Source: Amaranthus tricolor (lineage: Eukaryota > Streptophyta > Magnoliopsida > Caryophyllales > Amaranthaceae). From it: a stretch of DNA of 64,000 bases. Shown here piece by piece: positions 22,091 to 32,983 of the stretch. Under the pieces are notes generated by a model, which saw only the letters and a list, made by a program, of their open reading frames with translations, had not been told where the DNA came from and did not search any database. Position 1 is the stretch's first letter, and the number at the start of each line of letters is the position of its first letter. The stretch is taken from NCBI RefSeq assembly GCF_026212465.1, contig NC_080063.1:19773297-19837296 (forward strand), in the 5' to 3' direction. A program made the position numbers and the translations under genes.

Positions 22091-25000
22091 ATGGATCCTC
22101 AAAAGGTAAAATCCGACCTAGTCTTAATCCTAGACTTCGGGTCTCAATACACACACCTGATAACCCGAAGAATCCGGTCACTTTCCGTTTTTTCTCTCTG
22201 CATTTCGGGCACATCATCACTGAAAACCATCACCGACTTGAACCCACGTGTAATCATCCTTTCTGGTGGTCCCCACAGTGTTCACGCACCTGATGCGCCG
22301 GTATTCTGTGATGGGTTTATCGATTATGTGGAAAGCGAAGGCATTCATGTATTGGGTATATGTTATGGATTACAATTGATTGTTCAAAAGCTTGGTGGGT
22401 TAGTGAAAATTGGTGAAAAACAAGAGTATGGGAAGATGAATATTGAAGTTATTTCAGATGAAAGTAAATTATTTGGAAATAGTATTAAAGGGGATAAACA
22501 AGATGTTTGGATGAGTCATGGTGATGAAGTTTCAAAACTTCCTGACGGGTTTAAAGTTGTTGCTGTCAGTCAACAAGGTGCTGTTGCTGCTATTGAGAAT
22601 CCTGCAAGAAGGTTTTATGGGCTCCAGTATCATCCTGAGGTATTAAGATTCAATTTTTTTGAAAATATTGATTAATTTTTAGGTAGTAGATGAGATTATT
22701 ATGAAAAGTGAGTACTTTGTATGTTGTATTAAGTTGCTTGTATTTCATTATAATGATAGTCTATTGTTTGAATGTAATGTATTCTTTTAAGGTATTGGAG
22801 GAATCTTATTATAAAAGGTGATTGCTTTGTAAATTGGGATTGATAAAATGCTAGTTGGGTTTAATTGCCTTTCATGGATTGTTGGCTTAATTCCATTTTT
22901 TTTATATTACTTTATCATAAAGATTATGAAGATAGACTCATGTTTGAAAATAATGAATTTTTTTTGGTATTATAGGAATCTTACTATAAAAGTTGAGTGT
23001 TTTGTAATTTGTATTGGTGAACTGTTTACTGTGTATTTGTGTTTAAATGCTTTTTATGTAAAATTTGGATTCAATTGCTTTTATGTCAATCTAAATGAAG
23101 ACTTTTTATGTGATGGTAGAAGAATCTGATTGAATAAATTGATTGCTTTTTAGGTTTTAGTTTTTAGATTGATGGAATTTTGATTTGGTTTGTTTGTTTG
23201 TTTTGGATGGAATGTTAATTGAATTTAGTTGTTTTTCCTAATTATCATAAAAAAATTTCTGGGGTGGTTGAATAATATGTTTAACTAAATAGATTCCTTT
23301 GTGTTTGGTTTTCAGATTGATGAAATGTTAATTCGGTTAATGTTTTTTTGATGGAATGCTAATTGGATTTACACAATTCAATTATTTTGATGAATGATAT
23401 ATGGATTTCATTGTTTTTCTTGCTAAGAAAATTTGTTTTTTGGTAGTAAAGGAATCTTTTTTTAAAAGTTGGTTGATTTCCTTTTGTTGTAAAGATTTTG
23501 ATAAAATAATTGGGGCGTTTATGCTTTACTTAATTTTTTACCTGATTAGAAAATCCGACAAGTTATTAGTTTTCTTTTGATGGAATGTTAACTGGGTTCT
23601 GAGTACATTTAAGCAATAAAAAATGTAGATTGAGTTGATGTTTTTAACTATTTTACTGTGGTTTTCTTTTGATGTTTTTTACTGTGGTTTTGGTGTTTTG
23701 AAGTTTTGTGTGGGATGTGTTGAGGTTTTTAACTATTTTTTAGGTTACACATTCTCCTCAAGGGATGGAGACATTGCGGTCTTTCCTCTTTGACGCTTGC
23801 GGGATCAATGCAGACTGGAAGATGGAGGATGTATTAAATGAAGAAATCAAGGTTATTAGGGAAACTGTCGGCCATGATGATCATGTCATTTGTGCTTTAT
23901 CTGGCGGTGTAGATTCTACTGTTGCTGCTACCCTTGTTCATAAGGCGATTGGGGATAGACTTCATTGTATTTTTGTGGACAACGGCTTGCTGAGGTGTTT
24001 TTTTTTCACTTCTTTCCCCCACATATATAACCAGAATGGGTTATTGTATGTTAGTTTGAAGCTATGTTACTTGGACTCGGGTACTGATGATACTAGTACG
24101 TGTCCACGTCGGATACGTCTAAATATTTAATTTTACGCCTAAAATGAAGTGTTTAAGTGCCATACCAATGTCTGAGGATTAAGATCAGACACGGGTATGT
24201 GAAGCAAAATGAAGAGTCCAAATAACATAGGTTTGAAGGAAAGGAAACTCTAGCATCATAGCATGTAGGTTTATAGAGTATGTATGTTTCTTTCTAATAT
24301 GGTTTGTATATCTTGTCTTTGTAGGTATAAGGAGAGAGAGCGTGTGATGGATACCTTTGAGAAAAATCTCCATCTCCCTGTTACTTGTGTTGATGCATCA
24401 GAGCAATTTCTTAGACATTTGAAGGGTGTTGCGGATCCTGAGAAGAAAAGGAAGATTATCGGGAGGGAATTCATTTGTATTTTTGATGATTTTGCTCAAG
24501 AGTTGGAAAAAAAATTGGGGAAGAAACCTGCTTACTTGGTTCAAGGAACATTATATCCCGATGTTATTGAATCCTGTCCACCCCCTGGCAGTGGAAGGAA
24601 TCACTCCCACACCATTAAGAGTCATCATAATGTTGGTGGCCTTCCTAAGGACATGAAGCTCAAGCTCATTGAACCTCTAAAGCTTTTGTTTAAGGACGAG
24701 GTTTGAACTTGCATTTCTTTTAACAAAAAGTATTTGGTGTTTTTCATTCCGTAACTTATACTTTGCTTTGCTTGTTTTCTCCTAAGGTACGTGAATTAGG
24801 GAAGATATTGTACATTCCCGAGGGGTTTTTGAAGCGTCATCCTTTCCCAGGACCAGGGCTCGCTGTGCGTGTTCTCGGTGATGTTACAGAAGGAAATCAT
24901 TTGGAGATTCTTCGACAGGTAAACAGATAAATCCTTTACATAAATAAAATTTATGGCTATGTTCTGTAGTTTTTTTTTGAATTGAATGTTCTGTAGTTGA

Positions 25001-25451
25001 TGTAATATTTTTTTTTCTTCAGGTTGATGAAATATTCATCCAATCAATTAAAGAAGCTGGACTTTACGATGAAATTTGGCAAGCCTTTGCGGTTTTCTTG
25101 GGAATTTTATCCGTAGGAGTTCAAGGTGACCAAAGAACACATTCTCATGTCGTAAGCCTAAGAGCTGTTACAAGTAGAGACGGAATGACAGCAGATTGGT
25201 AAGTATTACACAATCAGACGTCAATTGTTATTAATTTGCGGGGTTTGTCTGTATAATCGTGATATTACCGCTTGACATTAGGCTTGATTTGACACTAACC
25301 ATTTCGGGTTTTGTTATATGCTCTCAGGTATCGTTTTGATTCAGAATTTCTAGATCAGGTATCCCGTAGAATCACCAACAACGTTCGGGGTGTGAACAGA
25401 GTTACTCTCGACATAACATCAAAGCCTCCTTCAACAATAGAGTGGGAATGA
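22091..25451 (+). CDS. GMPS: GMP synthase (glutamine-hydrolysing)
   Basis: Six exons join in frame: 22091-22639, 23744-23994, 24325-24700, 24787-24918, 25023-25198 and 25328-25451, giving 535 aa, the usual plant length. The enzyme converts XMP to GMP using ATP and glutamine in purine synthesis, probably in the cytosol since no transit peptide is evident. The class I glutamine amidotransferase domain has the nucleophile C91 in GICYG and the catalytic pair H181/E183 in YHPE. The ATP pyrophosphatase domain has the PP-loop SGGVDS at 236-241. The XMP-binding and dimerisation part contains [15 protein letters not shown] and ends KPPSTIEWE, as in bacterial GuaA. All key residues are present. Intron 1 (1.1 kb) is made of degenerate repeats, and intron 2 carries a MITE. 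Confidence 0.96.
22680..23600 (+). repeat. Degenerate tandem repeats in GMP synthase intron 1
   Basis: Variants of GATGGAATGTTAATTGG occur at about 22846, 23205, 23320, 23350 and 23578. Variants of GGAATCTTATTATAAAAGG followed by a TTGATTGCTTT-like block occur at about 22800, 22976, 23120 and 23450. The order of the two blocks is kept, so the intron seems to have grown by duplication of a unit of roughly 100-200 bp that has since diverged. Confidence 0.5.
24062..24230. mobile_element. hAT-like MITE in GMP synthase intron 2
   Basis: This 169-bp element opens CTATGTTACTTGGACTC and closes with GAGTCCAAATAACATAG. A perfect 8-bp duplication, GTTTGAAG, flanks it (24054-24061 and 24231-24238), which is the hAT signature. 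It is closely related to the copy at 44764-44939: both share TACGTCTAAATAT and ACGCCTAAAATGAAGTGTTT in the interior. Confidence 0.88.
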
Positions 25452-27211
25452 TACGGATGAGTCCTATACGACCTTACCTTAATATTTTCTCTTTAAAAGA
25501 AACACTTTTCATTTATTCTATTGTTGATCATTCATTATTAAACTTTATGCAATTTTCTTAACTTCGGTCTGATTCGGTGTTCAAGTACGAGTTATCTTTG
25601 TGGCTATATTCCTTAACCCGATTCCAAATTTTTGGACTCGTGGGAAAAAAAATTCAACATTCAGTGTACCATTTTAATTTTTTTCATTAATAGGTAGTTT
25701 TTTTAAGTTGCAATATATAGTTTTCTAATAATGTCGTCGATATGTTGGAGGTGGAGTGGTGAGACTTCGTAGATGAGTTTGACGACTCAGTTTGGTTCAA
25801 AGCCGGCTCTTAAGCAGTCAAGTTTATGACATTGTGCACAAGACTCGTAGTTCTATGATTGAAATCGATGCTCCCTCATCCTGAAGAGAAGATTAGAGAA
25901 GGGAAATTTTGGAAGTCAGTTCGTGAATAAAAGTTCATCTGTCCTCAGCGCCCTTGCGCACAGATATTGGATCTGATTCATGGAAGCTTTAGACATCTAG
26001 TAATCTATTAAGTTTTTTAGTTTTATTTATTTATTTTTTAATTAAATTCAATAACATTGAAATAAACTTATGTTAGTTTCGGTCTACCAATAGACTATAT
26101 GTTTTTAGGCCAAATGGCTCTAGTAGGTTACCGGGTTAGTGGCTTTCGACTTCCCAGAAACCGGGGTATTATCGTGGACTTGATTTACGCTGATCAACCT
26201 GCTTCCTGCACCTGCATGCCTATTCGGGTTTAGCCTACAGGCTTTTTGACTGGGTCTGTGCTTGTTAGGGCTGGTACTTTCGGCTGGGTTTTGAGCCCGG
26301 CATATGAACCAATATGTATTCAATCACCTGGTGTTCTTGATACACATGCATGATTACCTCATTTTCTTGAAACTTTCTGTGGGACTTGTCCTGTTCAATG
26401 GCTGCGTGGCAAAAATGTGTTTAGTTTACATAAAATTCCAACAAATGATTTTAAAATACAAAGATTGTTGCCTTTTAATATTCTCTTGAGGCAAAATTAG
26501 TTCTTATTTTAAGCTTACAAACACTTAATAAGCTTATTGACAGTATAAAATGCAAAAACGTCAACTTTTCTTTTTGAATAGTTCAGTATAGGATTATTTC
26601 CATATATTTCAGTTTTTCTTGCTGATTTTTTCAAGAATATTTAAGCATAACAATTTCATTTATGATTGGAAGTCGGGCTAGGTCCTGCAAAGAGAGCGAT
26701 CTATTGGTTCATGTAATAGACTAAATCTTTTGGGATTAAGACATTAGTATTGGGGCTATTTGGTAAATCGCTTTTTGCTTAGCTTTTTAGTTGGGTTTTG
26801 GCTTTTGGTTTGTTGGCCGGTCAAACACCTAAAAAAGTCTTTGTTAAATTAAGTTTTTTAGTTGGCTTTTGGCTTATTGACTTACTTTTTCTCTAATAAA
26901 CAGCCAATATCTAAATTTACCCAACACCTTCATTGTTGTTTCAATGTCATTTTCAGTTGATGACAAAGCTTGATGTATGCGGCGAGGCGTGAAGTTCATA
27001 TCTAAGAATTATAAACTAACTCTTTCTGTTACTATTTGCTCAGCCCTCTCTGGCCTGTCTCTTCCTCCTGAACTATTGAGACATTATCACATTTACAGGT
27101 GTCAAAGTTCATATCCTTCTGTTGTTCATCTGAATATACTGTGTAATTTCTATCTGATCTTCCTAGTTTATCTTAAATATTTTCGTATTTTTTGAAATTC
27201 GTGCATAAAGC
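25452..27211. other. Intergenic region, GMP synthase to AVT6
   Basis: This contains the 3' UTR of GMP synthase and the leader of AVT6. About 26100-26310 is a patch of higher GC (GGGTTAGTGGCTTTCGAC..., GGGTTTAGCCTACAGGC) that looks like an unidentified repeat. 26695-26745 resembles a LINE-type tail (AATCTTTTGGGATTAAG). 26754-26920 begins GGGGCTATTTGGTAAATCG and resembles a MITE end. No coding gene is visible. Confidence 0.45.
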
Positions 27212-29618
27212 ATGACATCTACTGATATCGAGAGTCAGACCTATCCTCTAAGTGAAACAAATAATGAGCAAAAGGATGAAACATTGCCTTTGATTATAAC
27301 AAAGGAAGATGCAAATACAGCTTCATACTTAAGTGGAGTTTTCAATTTGTCTTGCACTATTGTTGGTGCAGGGATTATGAGCTTACCTGCTGCTATGAAA
27401 ATACTTGGTGTTATCCCAGGTGTTCTTTTGATTTTGGTTTCTGGGTTTTTAACCAAGTATTCCATTGAGATATTGCTTCGTTACAGCGAAAATGGAGGAT
27501 CGTACACTTATGGGCAACTCATGTACGATTCGTTTGGAAGGATCGGAGAGATTTTGTTTCAAATTAGTGTTATCATCAATAATACCGGCATTACAATCAT
27601 CTATTTGATAATAATCGGTATAAGTCCATTTCCCCAAACTTCCCTCTAATATTATAACATTATGCGTTGTACCATAAGCTTAAGCTGATGGTTTAAGTCA
27701 AAGAATATGTTATGTACTCTATCACGACTCCACACGAGACTAATGAGGGGTGAATGATATTTAAATTCGTGAGCTTTTATCATGTTGACTCTGATTACAT
27801 GTCAAGTAACTAACTCAACCAAAAGCTTTAGCCGATGGTTGAAGTTTCATGATATGTTATATACTCCATTTTTATTTAAAGTTAGCTTATTGTTTTCGTG
27901 TTTACTTCATATTTGCTAGCTGATGTGATTTCGGGCTCAACAACAAGTAGTATTCACCACTCGGGTGTGTTAGAAGAATGGTTCGGAGAGCATTGGTGGA
28001 CAGGCCGTGCCTTTGTGCTGATTTTCCTGACTGCTTTTGTATTGGTTCCAACAGCATGGATCAAGCGTATGGGTTAGTACACTTTTCTGCAATACAGATC
28101 CTAGACTTTTTTTCTTTCATTTGACATCTTCCTTCCACAATAATCCTTGAACTGCAGAAGCTCTGCAGTACACTTCTGCAATAGCAGTTGCGCTGGCGGT
28201 GTTTTTCATTCTTATTGTCATTGGGATCACATGTTACAAGATGGCAATGGGGACAATAACGGAACCAGCACTCTTTCCTCGGGTAGACGATTTTGCGTCT
28301 GTTTGGAACTTGTTCACCGCGGTTCCTGTGCTTATTTGTGCATATCTTTGCCACTATAATGGTATGTGATGAAACCTTCATTTATCTTCCCAATAGGAGG
28401 AATCTAGGCCAAGGCCTGCTTAGACCATGACTCGGGTCATTTGATTTAAATCCTTATGTGGATGATTATTGGAACTGATATATTTTGGTTCATGTAGTCG
28501 ACCCCAATCTTTTGGGATTAAGGCTATGACATTATTGTTATTGTATATTTGTATGTAACACACAAAACAGTAGCCAAGTTGGTTCATTACACATCTCGGG
28601 GTCCCATTTTACTGATGAAAAAACTCATTTCTTCCCTTTCTTTCCTTTCTCCTTGTTTTGGGCAGTGCATACAATACGAAACGAGCTACATGATCCTTCT
28701 CAAATGCCAGGGGTAGTGAAGTCTTCTCTTGCTGTCTGCAGTACAATCTACATAATGACAGGCTTATTCGGGTTTCTTCTGTTTGGTGACTCAACTGCTT
28801 CGGATGTACTCTCTAACTTCAACTCAGACCTTGGTGTTCCATACAGCTCAGTCTTAAATGCTACGATTCGTCTCAGCTACACAGCCCATATTGTGCTCGT
28901 ATTTCCAGTCGTCTTTTTTTCCCTTAGGCTTAACTTCTATGGCCTTGTATACAACTCCGCTGTTCCACTTACTTCAGATAAGAGAAGATCAGAATTTGCC
29001 ATTATCACATTGAGTTTGATTCTTGTTATCCTTTTAGGAGCGATCCTTATTCCTAGTATTTGGGTGGCTTTTCAGTTTACTGGTGCAACAGCTGGAGCTT
29101 TGATCTTGTTCATATTTCCTGCTTCTGTTACTTTAAGGTTGGTCATTTTTTAACGCTTATAACGGGTTATCACTGACAAGGGTAAGGCCAGGCTGCGTCT
29201 GACCCCCCAAACCTCCCATTGGTGGAATCCATTTAAAGGCATCGGGTAATGAATATGAAACCCAGTGTGAAGAATTTGATTGTCTTATATGGTACATATA
29301 CCAGTATGAACTACAAGCAAATCATATATTTGATTCATACCGTCACATGATTTACTAATCTCTTAGCGATTTGCGAATTATGGTCGGTTTTAGGCTATTT
29401 TTGGGTCATTTTGAGCCAATCGCGAATTCAAAAAGCGAATTGATTACGAATCATGTTACTTATTTCATATTATTGATCTATGTTGTTTTTTGGTTGTTTT
29501 CAGGAACCATCTCGGAATTTCGACAAGGAAAGACAAGCTTTTTTCATGGGGTTTGATCGGCCTTGCAGTATTTTCAGATCTGGTAGCTATATACAGCAAC
29601 GCGGTTTCCTTGCTTTGA
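27212..29618 (+). CDS. AVT6: AVT6-type vacuolar amino acid transporter
   Basis: Five exons join in frame: 27212-27617, 27920-28072, 28158-28361, 28666-29137 and 29504-29618, giving 449 aa. The protein belongs to the AAAP/SLC38 family and has about 10-11 hydrophobic segments. The first reads CTIVGAGIMSLPAAMK, the conserved opening of transmembrane helix 1. Other conserved stretches are YTYGQLMYDSFG, EHWWTGRAFVLIF, VPVLICAYLCHYN, TGLFGFLLFGD and PSIWVAFQFTGATAG. Arabidopsis AVT6 members export acidic and neutral amino acids from the vacuole; substrate and location here are inferred. The N terminus is short, polar and acidic. The start is the first ATG in exon 1. Intron 3 carries a LINE-like tail and intron 1 a dispersed repeat. 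Decayed relatives lie at 1246-8757 and 30200. Confidence 0.94.
28432..28540 (+). repeat. LINE-type tail fragment in AVT6 intron 3
   Basis: The sequence TTCATGTAGTCGACCCCAAT followed by CTTTTGGGATTAAGGC and a TTATTGTTATTGT tail is a recurrent plant repeat end. Weaker copies are at 26695-26745 and 49141-49190. It is probably the 3' end of a 5'-truncated non-LTR element. Confidence 0.5.
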
Positions 29619-30204
29619 ATTGTTTGTTTTCCCTTTTAGTTATATGTTTTTGATAAGTGTTATACTTCTTCCCAAATATGGTGCTTTTTTGGGTGGATGG
29701 GAACTTTGAGGTGTATTATTTGTTCTTGTGCTGTGAATATGATGCATTTGTACCATTTTCTTGTAGGGTTGATCTTCCTATACTGTATAAATTGTAGAAA
29801 CTGTTCACATACTATCAAAATGTTATTTACTGGTAACAGATTTTGCTAATATTAGTAAATGCTTCTTATTCCTCCTTTCTTTCATTTGCTCCCTCATTGT
29901 ATTGTATTGTATGCATGATTGCATTCTAGGCAAGTTCACTTTAAGGATTTGATAAAGCTTAAAAACATATAATGAGGCTACGACTACAAGCTTAAGCTGA
30001 TGGTTAAAGTTTCTATATATATTGTTAATAGACACTATCAGAATCGGGCTGCTAGCTGAGAGTCACACTAACTTAATTTAGCGGGTGAAAGCTTGGTTTA
30101 AATTGGTTTCACTTGATGCCCCAATTGACGTTGTTATATACTCTATTAGGTTAAACACATAATACGGCCCACCCGGCCCACACCCCCATAGGTTACAAGA
30201 TCAG

Positions 30205-30345
30205 TCTATAACTATAACCAAGGAAGATACAAACACAACTTGTCATGCACCGTTATTGGTGCCGGGATCAAGAGCTGTGCTTGTTTGTGCATAACTTTGC
30301 CACTCCAATGGAATGGGATATGAACTTTAACTGTCATTACATATA
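30205..30345 (+). pseudogene. AVT6 scrap: exon 1 and exon 3 pieces fused
   Basis: ATAACCAAGGAAGATACAAA matches exon 1 of the intact gene (near 27296), and GTTATTGGTGCCGGGATCA matches its helix-1 region. The sequence then jumps to GTGCTTGTTTGTGCATAAC and TTTGCCACTCCAATGG, which match the end of exon 3 (28328-28361). The following ATATGAACTTTAACTGTCA even resembles the start of intron 3. About 140 bp remain of a third copy, with large deletions. Confidence 0.72.
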
Positions 30346-30974
30346 TGGTTACGTTTTATCTTAGACAAAGTACGTGAATTATCTTTGTTATCGTTAAACA
30401 GGAGAAGTTGCATATATTCGACTCCAAATTCCGGTGAGAGCCATTTAATGACACTAGAATAATGAAATGTTGTTGTAGATTGCCTTTCAATTCTCACGAT
30501 GTTCTTTTTTATTCAAACTGCACACACCACCACTAAAATAACACATCTCAAATTAAGTCTGGTAAAAGCTAACCTTACCTGCTAATTCAACTTGTTAATA
30601 CGACTCTAACCTAACCCAAAATAAGTGGGTTTGGGCTGAGACTTTTGACCCTATTAATTAAATGAGCCAGCCCGACCTGATATGTTTATCAAAAGGGTTG
30701 GATTCAACAACATTTCATTATCCCAACACAGCAACGCCATTAAGTGATGCTAATTTGATTTATGCTCTGAAAAAAAAAATCTGAAAATTAAAAAACTGGG
30801 TTAAAATGATTAAAGTTAATTTACAATAAAATTTGATCCACTTTTGTCATTTTTCGAGATTGCATATATCATATACTAAACACCAATTTAATGATTAATA
30901 TATCATGAATAGCTAGAGAACCATTTTGGACTTGTATTTTTATTATTTTTTTATTATGATATTTCTAGATATTC

Positions 30975-31110
30975 CTTGAGCCGGAAGACTCCTTTGGCCA
31001 CGTTCTTCTTTATGGGTATGAGTTGCTGCCGTCTTTCCCTCCTCAGATCCTGGCCTTAGTTTATTATGAGCGGAATATACTAAGTAGAATGATAATGACA
31101 ATGATGATAT
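30975..31110 (+). repeat. RTE-LINE 3' tail (5'-truncated copy)
   Basis: The sequence CCTTGAGCCGGAAGACTCCT, then TGGGTATGAGTTGCTGCCG, then TTTATTATGAGCGGAATA and an ATGATAATGACAATGATGAT tail matches, block by block, the 3' end of the LINE at 61330-62690 (opposite strand) and the copy at 55612. Confidence 0.78.
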
Positions 31111-31436
31111 TTCTAGATAAATAAATTAAAATTTTTAATTTAAACTCATATTTTTGTCCAATAAATGTAATGCTCTTTTGATTCTAATATGTCACTAGTA
31201 ACTCGACCATACAAGTTCCTATCACAAAAAGAAAAAAAATAGGACCACACATCCTACTATAAAACGATTAATGATAGGGGCATAGGGCACTCAATAATAT
31301 AACAAGACGAGTCCCTAGTCCTAGCAGTCATTGTTGCAAGAACATATGCCAAGAAATCCTTTTAGAAGAAATAAAATCTAGATACCAACAAGATTTTTTT
31401 TTTTTTTTACTATCATTTTCTTTTGTTTATTTTTTA

Positions 31437-31725
31437 GGTTTTGTTTGGTTTTTTTGACCGGTTGTATTGGTGGCTTTTAGGCTACTTGAGAAGATCATCA
31501 CATTATATAAATATTCGATAGAAATAAGTATTTTATGTTGGATTTTTTTAGAAAAAGATTAATTCAAAAAGCCAAAAGCAATGGAAAAAATAATCTTTTT
31601 ATTTAGCTTAAAAATTGATTTTCAAGTGAGGTAAATATTATTTATCAATACGTTTTTTAAATTGTTTGAAAAACTAATAGCCCAAAAGTTAACCAAAAAA
31701 CCATTTACTAAACAAGACATATCTT
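31437..31725. mobile_element. Probable MITE with imperfect inverted ends
   Basis: The left edge GGTTTTGTTTGGTTTTTTTG pairs imperfectly with the reverse complement of the right edge (TTTAGTAAATGGTTTTTTGG). The interior is AT-rich. Target duplication not established. Confidence 0.4.
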
Positions 31726-32604
31726 AAATTTAGAGAATTTTTATAGTGAGATCAAGCCTTAAACCGATATGGTAAATCATTAGTGGAGTAAAGAAGTCAA
31801 GTTTAAAAAAATTGCAAAATCACAATTGTATTTAAGTGTAAAAAGGTAATAATTGATAAAATACGTTATACACCCATTAACAATTGACTAATTGAGCAAT
31901 AATAAAGATAGTATCTCTTTTAAAAAATACTATTTTATAAGAATAGTAAGACAGAAAAACATAAATATTATTAATATATTTATTTTATCATTTTATTTAT
32001 GTCTATAGTAAAATCAGTCTGATTTCAATTTAATTTTCAAAGATTTGTTCGGAGTGAGATTCAAATCTAATATTTTAACAGAACTAGAAAAAGAAAAGGA
32101 CACACAGACGATAATTTAGCCTTATCCAGGTACCAGGTTATAATCCGATGATGCTTGTTGCTCTCAGCCACATTTTATTGTTGGATTTCATCCACATACG
32201 CCTACTACTATCATGTGGAGTTGTGGACATTACAAGACTTGACCCATTTTGCTACAATTTAAATCTATTTTGGCTAGTATTGTTGATGGTTTTTAGTGAA
32301 ACATAAGATTCTATTTTCACCCAAGTTGATTGTGATTGTCCAATATGTTTTAGAGGCCTTGAGTTTAGTTATATTAAATTGTGAAATGATATTTTAGTAT
32401 AGCTAGTTTTGAGGGAGATTGTTTTTCAGTGTGATAATTTTAAAATAAGGAATTCATATTTGAATTTTCCTTTTTATTTGTATAATTTGGGTTATTTAGA
32501 TTATGTATGAATTCTGTCTCATAATGACACCGCATCATATAACAATTTATGATTAAAGTACAATTTAAAATGAATACATAAGAAATGGTTTGAAAGTTGC
32601 ATCA

Positions 32605-32870
32605 TATAAAAAAAAAAAGGAGATTAAATCGTCTACGTTGGTTTAGCCACGTGCAAAGAAAATCAAAATAAGAAGTAGGCCAAAGAAATAACAAGAGTGA
32701 AAAAATGATACTCAATGAAGAATATGATTTTGTAAGAGCATATGATATAATTAGAAATGAATCAACAGGAGAAATATATTTATGTAGATGATCATTAAAG
32801 TTTATTTTGTTAGTTGTAGATTAGTATTAGATAGTGCGAGATAATCTGTTAGTGACAATTTCTCACGTTG
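32605..32870 (+). repeat. Decayed LINE 3' fragment upstream of the P450
   Basis: The frame reads RLRW-like sequence (TCTACGTTGGTTTAGCCACG = LRWFSHVQRK in one frame) followed by a degenerate KK/DD-rich stretch. This matches the C-terminal GHVQRR region of RTE-type LINE reverse transcriptases. Stops and indels interrupt it. Confidence 0.4.
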
Positions 32871-32983
32871 ATATGTTTCAATTCATAAAATCAGCTTTTC
32901 CTAATATATATTTGGTAAATATATATATTACGAACATGATAGTCATAGCACATATTCATTACTCACATAAACACACATAAGAT

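Noticed and set aside
26120..26323. Minus-strand frame with an NPNRHAGAGSRLISVN stretch
   Set aside because: It looks like a GC-richer repeat fragment, but I could not tie it to any known element or protein.
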